Shown piece after piece: positions 12,503 to 24,183 of a DNA stretch of 64,000 nt (position 1 is the first letter of the stretch; the number at the start of each line of letters is the position of its first letter). The stretch is from NCBI GenBank assembly GCA_036250195.1, contig JAVHZZ010000010.1, positions 81,203,257 to 81,267,256 of the forward strand, written 5' to 3'. Source of the stretch: Mixophyes australis. Its lineage: Eukaryota; Chordata; Amphibia; Anura; Limnodynastidae. The notes beneath the pieces were generated by a model. The model did not search any database. It was not told the DNA's origin and was given only the letters and a program-made list of their open reading frames with translations. The position numbers and the translations under genes were made by a program.

Positions 12503-12690
12503 GGGGTAAATGTATGACCCTTCGATTTCTGCAAGTCGCCGGAAATCTATGACTTTGCAGTGAAAATTTAAAGCGACAATGGCTTGTAAAGGCAAGTTTG
12601 CCTTTACAAGCCATCGCCGCTTTAAATTTTCACTGCAAAGTCGCCGATTTCTGGCGACTTGCAGATATCGGAGGATGATACTTTTACCCC
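12503..12690. mobile_element. Short fold-back MITE (GGGGTAAA ends)
   Basis: The arms pair through TTTAAATTTTCACTGCAAAG and GACTTGCAG segments around a centre near 12597 (AGGCAAGTTTGCCT). The ends are GGGGTAAATGTATGA on the left and TGATACTTTTACCCC on the right. CAG occurs at both borders, a possible 3-bp duplication. Confidence 0.75.
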
Positions 12691-14668
12691 CAGATGACTT
12701 CTATATAAGTGCTTAAAAATGGAAATGCTTGTATACCAGTTGGACACATACATATTAGACCCCTAGCGTAACAGTGGGGAAATTAATTCCCGCTCTACTT
12801 TTCCATTTGTGCCCATATAAGATGGTTACCCAGAGAAAATCAAGTGACTGTCCTTTACCTCATCTACTTGAACTAGCCAGTAGTACGCTCACATAACTTA
12901 CATATGCTGATGCCATATCTGGCTCATTTACATGGGCTATATTGCTTACATGCTAGATGGTACATAAAGTGGATGTTTGCCTCATCCATTGCAAGCCAAA
13001 ACAGGTACTTGTGGTATGTGTATCACTGCTGCCTATAAGCCCCTGCTCTCCTCTCCTGGTGTTTGCTGGGTTGGGGGGTCATTATAGTGAAAGGCAATGT
13101 CTGAGCTGCCAGATAAGGCCCCGCTGCTTTCAGCAGATTCAGTTTCAGAGCCTGATGTTCTCTTCATCAGACAAGTGTGTCACAGTAATCACATGACCAG
13201 ACCTTACAAACTGGTCCTTGGATGATGCTATATGATCTAGTGACAGCACAATTCCAGTCCCTAGCTATGCACACAAGCAAAAGCTTCCCACTGGTCGTGT
13301 ACATGGGCTTAGAGACATACACTGACTGAGCTGATGTAGATACACTGTGGACAATCGGCAGGCCTTCAGGAAGTGTGACAAGATGAGGAACCAGGCCTGG
13401 AAACAAACTAGAACTTTACACATAGAGCTTGAGCAGACATACATACTCTTGGACACCAAATTACTATTTATAGAGGAGAAGTAGCTCAGCTCCACGCAGT
13501 GATAGTGTCAATGGTTTGCATGCAAAAACTGCTCTGGGCAATGTAATATTCTGACTTGGAATCCAGAATAAACAACTGTTGGGTGGGCTGTGAGCTGGCA
13601 GAACATAAGGAAAGGGACAGTCCAGGTCAGAGCCTTATAGTATCCAATAGGTAATTGAGGCACGTCAAAAGTACGTTGATCCCTTTGTTACTCATAACTC
13701 ACCAGGAGTGGAACAACAGACGCACAAAAACATGGCAGCAGGCTGGGCAAGCATGGTGCTTCCCTAGGTTTGTGAGTAAATACGTCCTGGACACCCACGT
13801 GCTTATGCCCACAATTTTAAATGGAAAATTGGGTTAGTTGGTAAAGACAACGTATCAAATCTGTGATTCCCCCTGAACCGTGCTGCCCTAAGTACATGCC
13901 TAGTTTGTCTACATGGTAAGTACAGTCATACTTCTCTTTTATATACACAGAAAAATGTTCACAGTAGACAGTCAAATTAGTTATTTGTATATGTAATCCC
14001 CACTGATTAATAAGTGCCTGGCTTCTTCTCATCCAGTAATCATGTAACAAATGGCAGTGCTAATTTCACCCTCCATAATCCACACTGTAACATGCCTCAT
14101 GTTGGCTATAATTGAATAAATAGACCAAAAATGAGCCAAAAAATAACAGGCTTGGAAAACTTTTTCCCCATAAACAATGATTCTTTTTTTGTCAGTTATA
14201 GAAAACACAACCACAAATATTAAGTGTTTATGCCATAAAGCCACACACATAGAATGATTTGTTTGTTTCCAAAGGGCACATTTGACTACTGAATACATCT
14301 GTAACCACACGCGGGCCTATTAAAGATTTGATTGTTCAGCAATTAAATGATTGACAGCTAGCTATTGAAATTGTTACAGTCCAGCAGAAGTTGCTCACAA
14401 ATAATTATTATTTTTACAGTGTTCAAGCAAACAAAATTTTGATTGTCAATCAGCCAAGATCTTCAAAACTGCCAAATAAAATTTTGTAAACGATTTGGCC
14501 AACCAGATGCAATTGTTTTACATCACTTGGTCCCCACATAAAAAACAAAATGTTTCCAATTATTAGTAAAATTAATAATAATTATAGTGCCAACGTATTC
14601 TTTACAGACAATGATTTATAAAATTCATAGTAGTCCCTGCCCCACAAAAGCAATCTACTAAGACCATT

Positions 14669-15006
14669 GGGCCTGATTCATTAAGAAAAGTTAAGAAAAA
14701 AATTGAGTAAGTTTTCTTACTGAAGTTTTATGGACAAAACCATGTAGCAATGCAAGGGGTGCAAATTAGGTTATTATTTTGCACATAAGGATAATACTGT
14801 CTGTTTTTTCATGTAGCAAACAAATACTTGATGGCTTATTTGTACACTGACATTTAAAGTTGATCTAGGAAAAAAAAAAAGCCAGTATTTAAATTATGTG
14901 CAAAATAAATAACTCATTTGCACCCCATGCATTGTAACATGGTTTTGTCCAGGAGAAAACTTAAGTAAAAAATATAAATCAGTACTTTCCTTAATGAATC
15001 AGGCCC
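14669..15006. mobile_element. Fold-back MITE, family 1, copy c
   Basis: Left end GGGCCTGATTCATTAAG, right end CTTAATGAATCAGGCCC, with ATT immediately outside both ends (3-bp duplication). The interior keeps ACAAAACCATGTAGCAATGC and TTTTGCACATAAGGATAATA. Confidence 0.85.
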
Positions 15007-15273
15007 ATTGTGTGTGGAAAACTGTAAGATGGCCACACTGATTGTGTGGCTTGATTGGCGAACAGCCAGATCTTGATCCAAATTGGCTACAGGGGCCAAC
15101 TGATGTCATTGTGTGATTATAGAACACACATAATAGCATTAAACTATTTCAAAATTTGAAGCACTCTCTCGAGGATCAGTTATGGTATAGTCCTACACAT
15201 CATGGGGCCTTCTTATCAAACAATATTCCTCTGCTAAACCGCAAAAGTAAGTTAACTTGACATTAATGATCAT

Positions 15274-15363
15274 TGCATAGCAGCAGATATCATAGATATC
15301 TGCTGCTTTGCATCTGTGTTCGTTTTACTGAGCAGTCCCCATAAAAGTGTATGGGGACTGCTC
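15274..15363. repeat. Two adjacent hairpins
   Basis: GCAGCAGATATC pairs with GATATCTGCTGC (about 15274-15307), and GAGCAGTCCCCATA pairs with TATGGGGACTGCTC (about 15330-15363). TTATCAAA at 15213 and TTTATCAAAAG at 15374 suggest they are inside one small fold-back element of about 170 bp. Confidence 0.6.
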
Positions 15364-16681
15364 AGTAATGCTATTTATCAAAAGCCGAATTGAATTTTTT
15401 TTCTCTTTTTTTTTTTTTTTAAATTAAAAACTTTAATTGCTGTCAGCTCTGCTCCGAAGAGCAGACCTGGACAGTGCATGTATGGAGGGATCATGTGATC
15501 CCTCCCTGTCATATAATAGTTCCTCGTTATTACACAGACACAGGGCTTTCTGTGCGCATGCCCGATACTTTCAGTCGGCGCATGCCCACTAGCATTTAAA
15601 GGAGGATGCCGTCTTTGCAATTTTCTTCGCACTAAAGAGGCAGTGAAAAGGTAAGTGTTGGACTTCACACAGACCGCAGTTTATCGTGACTGCTGTCCCT
15701 GTTGAAGTTTTTTTGATAAACATGAAAGATAGTTCAATCCTTATCAATGCGCTGAGGATTGAAAACTATGTTTCATATTATGTGGTGTTACATATATAGG
15801 GGCCTATGTGATTTCAGGCCAATTTGGTCTAAATTGGCCAAATTAGCTGACAAAATCCCTGTTTGTGTGGGTACCTTTAAGTGAAATGCTAACAATGTTA
15901 CAGTGTATTTGGCTCCATTATGTAAAAGCCAATAACACCATCTTCTTTTGTTTAACTAGGACATGTTAGGCTTCCAGCTACTGTAATGTTATCATGTAAA
16001 ATCAGCAAGAGGGGAGTTGATAATCTAGTACTGTCCATGAAATCTCCCTGGTTCAGATAGGTTATCTGGTTTATGCATTGTACAATCAAATATAGATGCC
16101 TGTTATATAGAGTTTTTATATCTTTAGTTGCAAAAATCTAATTTAATCTGCTTTACTGGAGGAATAACATGATGAACTAAATTGAAAAATAGATTTCAAT
16201 TAGTTCCTGTAGTTTCCAAAAGCAAATTATTATTTAAAGCAGCAATCTCACATAAAAAATAGCTTTTTATTCAGCTAGCAAGTTAAGTACCTTTGAAGCA
16301 TGCATCTAATAGCTATCCTCCTACAGAACCATGATCGCCTTTTCAAAAGCTCTCTGGTTGGTAAACAAAAATGGCAGCCAAACACAGTCAGTCTGCTACT
16401 TAAATCCAGCCCCACAGCATGTCATGTGATATCAGAGGGGTGTTCCAAAGCCTCACTGCTAACTACATCAAGTGCCATGTGACTGTGGTTGCCATTGTAT
16501 TCCAGAATCATACAGCATTAATAGCAGCCTGTAGATAAAAAAAAAAGAACCAAGGGAAAATGGCGAATACCAACATTATTCTTACAGCTTTTTCCATGGA
16601 AATGCTGCTTTAAAATTCCAATGCACTCTAAAAATTAGTTGTGGTGTTTTCTTTTAACACAAGTTATCTGTAAGACAAATA

Positions 16682-16878
16682 GGGGCAGACGTTATTTGTC
16701 TCTGGAACAGTCCATGGAGACACAGTTTTTACAGACATTTCCGTTCATTTTCCCTCAAGCCCCATAGAGGTACACAGAAAAATGAGCTGAGATTTCTTAC
16801 CATAATAGCTGGTCATATGCGCATCTGAGCACCATGGCGATATTCAGCATCACCTTGCACTACATTGAATCTGCCCCA
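16682..16878. mobile_element. Possible MITE with GGGGCAGA ends
   Basis: Left GGGGCAGACGTTATT and right TTGAATCTGCCCC are inverted at the terminal 8 bases. Internal symmetry is weak. It resembles the GGGGCATATTCAATT group in layout. Confidence 0.4.
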
Positions 16879-17781
16879 TGGAGTTGTTCATTTCTCCTTA
16901 GGGTTTTGATTTAAGCTGCTAATGATTTACTGTCTGCTATGTGCCAGGAGATTACCATTGCACATAGCAGTAAAAACAAACAGTGACATGACATATCATT
17001 TAGTGAGCAGAGGCTTTCAAATGTTCATAGCATACATTTTTTTTTTTATTATTTAAGGGGACCGGAGAGTTATGTGTCATAGTGTCAGGTAATTAATTAT
17101 TTAAATTACATTGCTTCTCAGAATGTTCAAGTGCTCAAAGAGTTTTCCAACAGACAGCATTAGAATGCTGAAGTCAGCTGGCCCCAAGCCTAGGCATTGA
17201 AAGGCCTCATGTGCTCAGGCTTAGGAAGGCAGGCTGCCCCTTGTTTGATGATCTATCCACATTTTCCGTATGCAAGCCTGCCAGCATTAATAAAAGGATG
17301 ATCGTGTGTACTTACTTACACTACTCTTAAGGAGGGGTATGCAAAAGCACCAAAGAGGGGCAAAAAAGTAACATCCTGTCCTGATTGGTACAAACTCTAG
17401 TAAGCTAATTCTAATTATCTTACAATTAAAAAAGAATAAAGTCAACAGCTGCACATTGGATATATTTATATTATTTGGTAATGTTATTACTTTCAATCCA
17501 TAACAACCCAGTCCTTGCATCTCGCCAGCAACCAGCTTAAGTCATTTTAATCTAGTCCTCACATACGTGAGTACAGCAATGACAAATTCCGTGAGGGATC
17601 AAACCCATTCCAGCATTCCGGAGTCCCTTACAGAGCAGAGTGGGCGCTCTATACAGAACGTGACAATGTCCCCATTCTCATGATTAATAGAAGCTATAAA
17701 TTAGGAGAAAAGTGGAAACTTTTTTGAGTGTTTTTTTTTTTTTAAAAAGTGGCTCCAAAGTGGTAGGAATTTGTACTTGTA

Positions 17782-17964
17782 GGGGCATATTCAATTAGCT
17801 TTCACGTCATTTGATTACACGCGGCTGCACATGTATAGTGACATTATGGTACTGCAATTTAGTTTAGAAACCCTATGGGGTGAGAACGGAAATCTGCAAT
17901 GTTGCGGTATTGGGACCTGTGCAGCCACGTACTCGCAGACAGGAAAGCTAATTGAATATGCCCC
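17782..17964. mobile_element. MITE with GGGGCATATTCAATT ends, copy 1
   Basis: GGGGCATATTCAATTAGCTTTC on the left is mirrored by GAAAGCTAATTGAATATGCCCC on the right. The flanks are GTA and TTA, close to a TWA-type duplication. It is non-coding. Copy 2 is at 23961. Confidence 0.8.
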
Positions 17965-18669
17965 TTACTGTGACATTTACACTTTTGTCTCTTCAAATTA
18001 TTCTGCTTCTCCACACACTTTGGTAACTCTGGGTAGACCAGTAGGTGCACAGATACAAAACTAAAGCGGTTTGCTGCATGCATGGGGACACATAATCCCT
18101 ATTTTATACTGTGATAGCACTCCACTCAGCACAGAATAATGAAGAAAAGGTCAGATATGACTACAAAGGGTCTTTTCTGTAACTACTCTTCTGCCTCTTC
18201 ACAAAATAATCCTCAGCTGGATGACACAAGTTATTGAACATATGCTGTAATTATGCATTTCTAAGGAAGCATGTAAGTACAAGGAAGACTGCTGTGCAGT
18301 ACGGGCACCTGACCCTTTGCTCTGACACAAAGTGACAAGGACGATACACTTTGTAGTGACTTGTAGTTACGTGCTGTAAAAGACTTTTATATCAAAATCA
18401 CAACAATAACAGAAGTCGACACAACACAACATAACCAAACCTTATTTTGCATAGAAATATAATTTATCTCTTATTCTTGTACAAGCAATCTCATAATTGC
18501 CAATTATCTCTAATTTCTAGGGAAAATCCGTCCCGGAAATGTCTGTTTTTGAATATTGACCTACTGTACAGTATAATTTCTATTGTCTGTATTTAACAGG
18601 AAAAGCCTAAAATTGTCTGGACTTTACAAAATACAACATATGACATCAAAACATTATAATCTGATTGGA

Positions 18670-19520
18670 GTGTGACTATATTATAATGATGCGTGTATTG
18701 CAGTACGGTCTTGTGAGTGTGACTAAATTATAATGATATGTGTAATGCAGTACGGTCCTGTGAGTGTGACTATATTATAATGATGCGTGTATTGCAGTAC
18801 CGTCCTGTGAGTGTGACTATATTATAATGATGCATGTAATGCAGTACGGTCCTGTGAGTATGACAATATTATAATGATGCATGTATTGCAGTACGGTCCT
18901 GTGAGTGTGACTATATTATAATGATGCATGTATTGCAGTACGGTCCTGTGAGTGTGACTATATTATAATGATGCATGTAATGTAGTACGGTGCTGTGAGT
19001 GTGACTATATTATAATGATGCGTGTAATGCAGTACGGTCCTGTGAGTATGACTATATTATAATGATGCATGTAATGCAGTACGGTCCTGTGAGTGTGACT
19101 ATGTTATAATGATGCATGTAATGCAGTACGGTCCTGTGAGTATGACTATATTATAATGATGCGTGTAATGCAGTACGGTCCTGTGAGTATGACTATATCA
19201 TAATGATGTGTGTAATGCAGTACGGTCCTGTGAGTGTGACTATATTATAATGATGCGTGTAATGCAGTATGGTCCTGTGAGTGTGACTATATTATAATGA
19301 TGCGTGTAATGTAGTACGGTCCTGTGAGTGTGACTATGTTATAATGATGTGTGTAATGCAGTACGGTCCTGTGAGTGTGACTATGTTATAATGATGTGTG
19401 TAATGCAGTACGGTCCTGTGAGTGTGACTATATTATAATGATGCGTGTAATGCAGTATGGTCCTGTGAGTGTGACTATATTATAATGATGCGTGTAATGC
19501 AGTATGGTCCTGTGAGTGTG
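18670..19520 (+). repeat. 47-bp minisatellite, about 18 copies
   Basis: The unit begins GTGTGACTATATTATAATGA, continues TGCGTGTAATGCAGTACGGT and ends CCTGTGA. Copies differ at few sites (GCGTGTATT or GCGTGTAAT or GCATGTAAT; ACGG or ATGG), and the array has no gaps. It lies in CD81 intron 1. High homogeneity suggests recent expansion or ongoing homogenisation. Confidence 0.95.
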
Positions 19521-19711
19521 CACTGAGGGGCGTATGTTAGTAAAAGAGGGTTTGGGCAGGTTTTAACGGGGTTTTTTTGTAATTATTTATTCAAACCTTT
19601 TTTCTAAAACCTATAACACCAGTCATCGTCATCATCATGTTACCTGTTTAGTTTGAATAGCGTGTAAAATATATGCAACTCAAAATAAAGTTAAAAGTGC
19701 TTCTATTGATG

Positions 19712-19903
19712 CAGGGTTTCCCAAACCCAGTCCTCAGGGCTCCCTAACAGTGCAGGTTTTCCATATCTCCTTGCTGGAGCACAGGTGTATTCATTACTGA
19801 CTGACACATTGTAACAGATCCACAGGTGGTGTAATTATGTCACACGTGATCCGGAAAACCTGCACTGTTGGGGAGCCCTGAGGACTGGGTTTGGGAAACC
19901 CTG
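19712..19903. mobile_element. hAT-like MITE with CAGGGTTTCCCAAACC ends, copy 1
   Basis: A 192-bp fold-back. CAGGGTTTCCCAAACCCAG is inverted at the right as CTGGGTTTGGGAAACCCTG. The flanks TATTGATG and TATTGAGG match at 7 of 8 bases, the 8-bp duplication typical of hAT. There is no open frame. An older copy lies at 34813. Confidence 0.87.
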
Positions 19904-20217
19904 TATTGAGGAATGAATTTTATTCCTGCACGTTTGACGCAAATGCTTCCAACTCTAAATAAGCTTCTTTATATTTTCTACCAATTGCAAGTCCCCTCCT
20001 CTCTCTCTCATATATATATAATTTGTGTGGGTGAAGCTCAATTATTGTTGATATAAACATCTCTCTCAACACTCCATATCTACCACACCACTGTGTATAT
20101 CCCAACACTGGCTCCCCATATCCTCCAGAATGATTACTAGCACCTACTCCCACCTATACTACTCACACTGGTACCCTTACAACTATCCCAACCTCCACTC
20201 TGAGCCACACTCACTGC

Positions 20218-20400
20218 TCTTGTGCTAGTTGTGCCTTTTTCCCTCTAGATTGTAAACTCCCATGAGCAGGGCCCTCCCTGCCCATTATTTCCCTTATGCA
20301 TTTATTTTGTCTACCTTGTATGCCCCCATTGTCCCCAATGGCTGGTGCTGTAGAACACTGTGGTGCCTTACAAGTCAGTGACATTAATAATAACTTTAGA
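20218..20400 (+). repeat. L2-type 3' tail, copy 1 of a subfamily
   Basis: GATTGTAAACTCCCATGAGC, AGGGCCCTCCCTGCCC, GCATTTATTTTGTCTACC, then GTGGTGCCTTACAAGTCAGT and AATAATAA. The same blocks occur at 30388-30545. It is only the 3' non-coding end of a LINE or its SINE passenger. Confidence 0.6.
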
Positions 20401-20984
20401 CGCCTGACGTTAGCCATTGCATACACATATACACTGTAAATCATTTTCTCCCACCACCCTCCTCTGTACTTAATTTCCCACCCCAGCACCCATAACCTTC
20501 CCCTGTAATTCATTCCTACTCTACCAATCTCCGCTTCTCCTGTTTATCCACTTTCAACCACTATCCCATGTAATTTAATTCTTAACCACCACCATCCCCT
20601 TCCCTGTAATTAATTTATCCCCCACAGCCCTCTCCTGTAACTCATCATCCCCTGTAATTTAGTCTCTCATGAAAAGGGGGTGCAGTCATACTAGACTGAG
20701 GCCCCCCTCCTAAAAGCACTCTTGCACTGCCACACAGAGCGACGGTGCCAAATATCACATACAATGCCTCTCTCCTACATTATTGATAGGCTGTGAAGGT
20801 GCGCAGTGATGTCACCAGAGGACTCCACTCGCAGCCAATCGGTGACTCCAAGAAGCTGCATTCTGTGTGATATCCAGGGACACCCCATCCTCTACCTGCA
20901 ATTATATAGGGGAACATAAAATAGTCCTATCAATGCATTTAATATGAACATCTGAGAACACCCATAAGACAAGAATAGGTTCTA

Positions 20985-21133
20985 CCCATAGATTGTAAGC
21001 TTGCGAGCAGGGCCCTCTTACCTCTCTGTCTGTATGTATTACGCAGTATTGTTTTATTAATGTTTGTTCCCAATTGTAAAGCGCTACGGAATTTGCTGAT
21101 GCTATATAAATAAATGTTGATGATGATGATGAT
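20985..21133 (+). repeat. L2 LINE 3' tail
   Basis: Nearly the same as the 3' end of the L2 at 58246-58391: CCCATAGATTGTAAGCTTGC, then GAGCAGGGCC, AATTGTAAAGCGCTACGGAA and ATAAATAAATG followed by a GATGAT run. It is a heavily 5'-truncated insertion. Confidence 0.85.
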
Positions 21134-21483
21134 ACCTTCTGCTGTTGAACAAATGTTGATAGTCTTCCCGTTGTTTCTTGAACTGGATTATCCACCTTCA
21201 GATGATGTTCTGGTTTATATATGTCCTCCTGAAATTCTTAACTAAATTGCTTTCTGGCTTCCTACAGTGCTTTTTAAACATGTACTGTATATGTATCATT
21301 AGACAATCGTGTTTGTACATGGAATTGTACTTCTTTGTAGACTAAGGCATACCTGATCACTGCTTACATGTACTCATGTATATATGATACTGGGTGATTT
21401 GTCGTGATGAGGAGGAATGAGGTAATAACAAGGTGTAATCCTTTGTAATGAATAATCTACAATGTTTGTAATGGGTAAACTAA

Positions 21484-21658
21484 TGGCTAGATTTACTAAG
21501 CTGCGGGTTTGAAAAAGTGGAGATGTTGCCTATAGCAACCAATCAGATTCTAGCAGTCATTTTGTAGAAGGTACTAAATAAATGAAAGCTAGAATCTGAT
21601 TGGTTGCTATAGGCAACATCTCCACTTTTTCAAACCCGCAGCTTAGTAAATCTAGCCC
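21484..21658. mobile_element. Near-perfect hairpin MITE, GGGCTAGATTTACTAAG ends
   Basis: A 175-bp element whose arms pair over about 70 bases (GCTGCGGGTTTGAAAAAGTG, GGCAACATCTCC, CTATAGCAACCAATCAGATT). TAA on both sides (21481-21483 and 21659-21661) is a TWA target duplication, indicating Harbinger-like transposition. The high arm identity means a young insertion. Confidence 0.9.
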
Positions 21659-22966
21659 TAAGTGTGTAGGTGAAATCTAGGTTGGAATGATCAATGAATA
21701 TTTTGAGTGACTGAGCTCTGGAGCCAAGATGGATTATATGTCATAGTGAGTTCTGGAGTCAAGAGAGGACACGAGAGAGAAGTGGGATAGACGGATATTA
21801 AGGGTATAAGTGAGCAGTGGGGTCAAGGGAGGATATAGCTCAGAGTAAGCAGTGATACAACGGAACAGTATTGACAGTGTGATAGAGGAATTTGGCATTG
21901 GGTGAGGAAGAATGCAGATAGGATTATGAGGTAAAGAGAGAAGAAAATGCGGGTCTGGGAAAACACCTATTAGAATGCAGTGTAAGGATCATTAGAGATG
22001 GAGAAATAAACTATATCCTCACACATCAGGCTATACCAGCACAACCACTATTGGATGTATGGCCTTAAACTGACTTATACGTCAGAGTAAGTGAAACTGA
22101 TGCAAATAAATGTGGCTGGAAGTTCTTATGTACAATTCTCTAAACTGTTTCAGTCTTGCTGAATTCAGTCTGCTGCAGCCACTGCCAAGGCTGTAATGCA
22201 GATGCTAGTACTGTTATACAGGTCCTCCTAGCAGCAGTTATCTGCAGCTCTTTACTGCCAAGGGCAAGCCTAGCACACTCAGCCAACAGCAGAAACTTAC
22301 TAACTCGGCGTCTTCCCTGTGCCTATAAAAAGACTGAGCGACAGAAAGAATGTCTTTGACGGAGACCCTCGCAGCTGTGAACGGAAGGGTGCGGCCCCCA
22401 ACAGACACAAGAAGTATACACAGGAATGCTAAGTAGACATTGGGAGTGCATTACACAAAAGAGAAAATATAAATAAGATTATCTGTATTTAATACACTAT
22501 AAAGCTGATTTACAAACTGCAAGACCACTGGCTTTCACTTACATGCAATAAAAAATATATTCAGTGCTAAAGATTGAGAATTAAAAGAGAAAGGAAAGAG
22601 TAAAACTATGATGTGAGAAAGAACCGAGATGGAAATTAAGTACTTGACTGGAGACCGAATCATGCAGTTCTGTGCTATGGAATGTAAAGACCATATGAAA
22701 ATATAGAGAAACCCCCACCATAAAAATTGTTTCATAAAGTTCCAAATTCTAGAAAAAATCTAAATGGAATATATTAATTTTCTATGAACGAAAAGGGCAG
22801 TTTGAGGTGTCTGTTCCCCATGTACCCAACACTCCCTGGGACGCTCCAAGTTCACCAAGCAGGAGTTACTAGTGGCTAATCCACTTACTGTACTCACCGT
22901 AATAATAGCAGAGTTTCTTCACACTGCTTACATTAAAGAATGTACAGTAGAACATAGCAATATCTA

Positions 22967-23092
22967 GGGGGGAGATTCATTTAATCATCATCATCATTTA
23001 TTTATATAGCGCCACTAATTCTGCAGCGCTGTACAGAGAACTCACATCAGTCCCTGCCCCATTGGAGCTTACAGTCTAAATTTCCTAATATA

Positions 23093-23128
<36 letters not shown>

Positions 23129-23390
23129 GAGTGGGAGAGACTAGGGTCAATTTTGATAGCAGCCAATTAACCTACCAGTATGTTTTTGGAATGTGGGAGG
23201 AAACCGGAGCACCCGGAGGAAACCCACACAAAACACAATTCAGCGCAAGGTGTCTCCAGAAAGATCGCAGTCATTTTACAGGAATATACGCTCATTTATT
23301 TCTCGCACCCCGTAGAGGTACTTCTACCTTAATGGCCAGCAATATGCGCAAAGGACATCGCACCACATTTCTGGCAATTAATCTCCCCCA
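22967..23390. mobile_element. MITE with GGGGGAGATTCA ends, split by a SINE
   Basis: Left end GGGGGGAGATTCA at 22967 and right end AATTAATCTCCCCC at 23390 are inverted. The SINE at 22984-23238 lies between the left end and the body (GCGCAAGGTGTCTCC onward). ATTCA occurs at both SINE borders. Confidence 0.65.
22984..23238 (-). repeat. tRNA-derived SINE, copy C (reverse, 5'-truncated)
   Basis: Reverse orientation: ATCATCATCATCATTTATTT, then AGCGCCACTAATTCTGCAGC, a pure AC run (about 23094-23124) replacing the CTGT stretch of the other copies, and the core GGAAACCGGAGCACCCGGAG. The tRNA head is absent. Confidence 0.85.
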
Positions 23391-23960
23391 TAGAGTATAT
23401 GCAATACAGTAAACTTAATGTTCGGTCTGAAAGACACAGTAGTCAAGACACAGCAGCCTGATGTAAATATAAGTAAATACATAAAAAATGCTCCTTCACG
23501 TATGTCCTGGGAATATTAGATCCAGAGAAAGGACTTGCGTAGTGCATGTAACAGCGTGTGGCGATCCGGAAGCAATATTATACACCTGGAGGAGGTGGAA
23601 GGAAACATCTCAGCAATGCAACAGCGTTTTTGGGAGTTTATTTGCCATCGGGATACCACCCACAAGCATTGTATTTCTAGAATGTTTCACAATTTAATCA
23701 AAATATCTAGGTGTATTTTCTCTGCAAGCCACTGTGCTATCCTTTCATACAGAGTAATATGACAGTGGCGGGGGACATTCCAACGCCAGATAAGTGCACA
23801 AATGCAATATATTTAAAATTGCTCATATGCCCTTTCAGGGGTTTTTTTCAAAAATTGTTGTTAAAAGGGAGCACTGGCTGGGCTCAGCTTCTCAGTGTAC
23901 ACGCTGGAAACATATTTATCAAGAAAGCAACTAAAAAAAGGAGCAGAAATAACGTTCAAA

Positions 23961-24183
23961 GGGGCATATTCAATTGTTTAGAATCCCCGCGGCGGTAAAA
24001 CTATTAACGGTATTACGGTAATGGTAAGCTGGATTTCAGCTCGCGGCTCAGGGAGCTGCGAGCTGAAATCCAGCGAGAAAACTACCGTAATAACGGTATT
24101 TACGCGCACTATTACCGTAATGATGGTAATAGTGCGTGCGCCGTGAGATTTTTGGCTATAACACCAACAATTGAATATGCCCC
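23961..24183. mobile_element. MITE with GGGGCATATTCAATT ends, copy 2
   Basis: GGGGCATATTCAATTGTT on the left and ACAATTGAATATGCCCC on the right, with AAA on both flanks (3-bp duplication). An inner hairpin is centred near 24050 (GCTGGATTTCAGCTCGCG against its complement), and ACCGTAAT/ATTACGGT pieces pair outside it. Confidence 0.85.
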
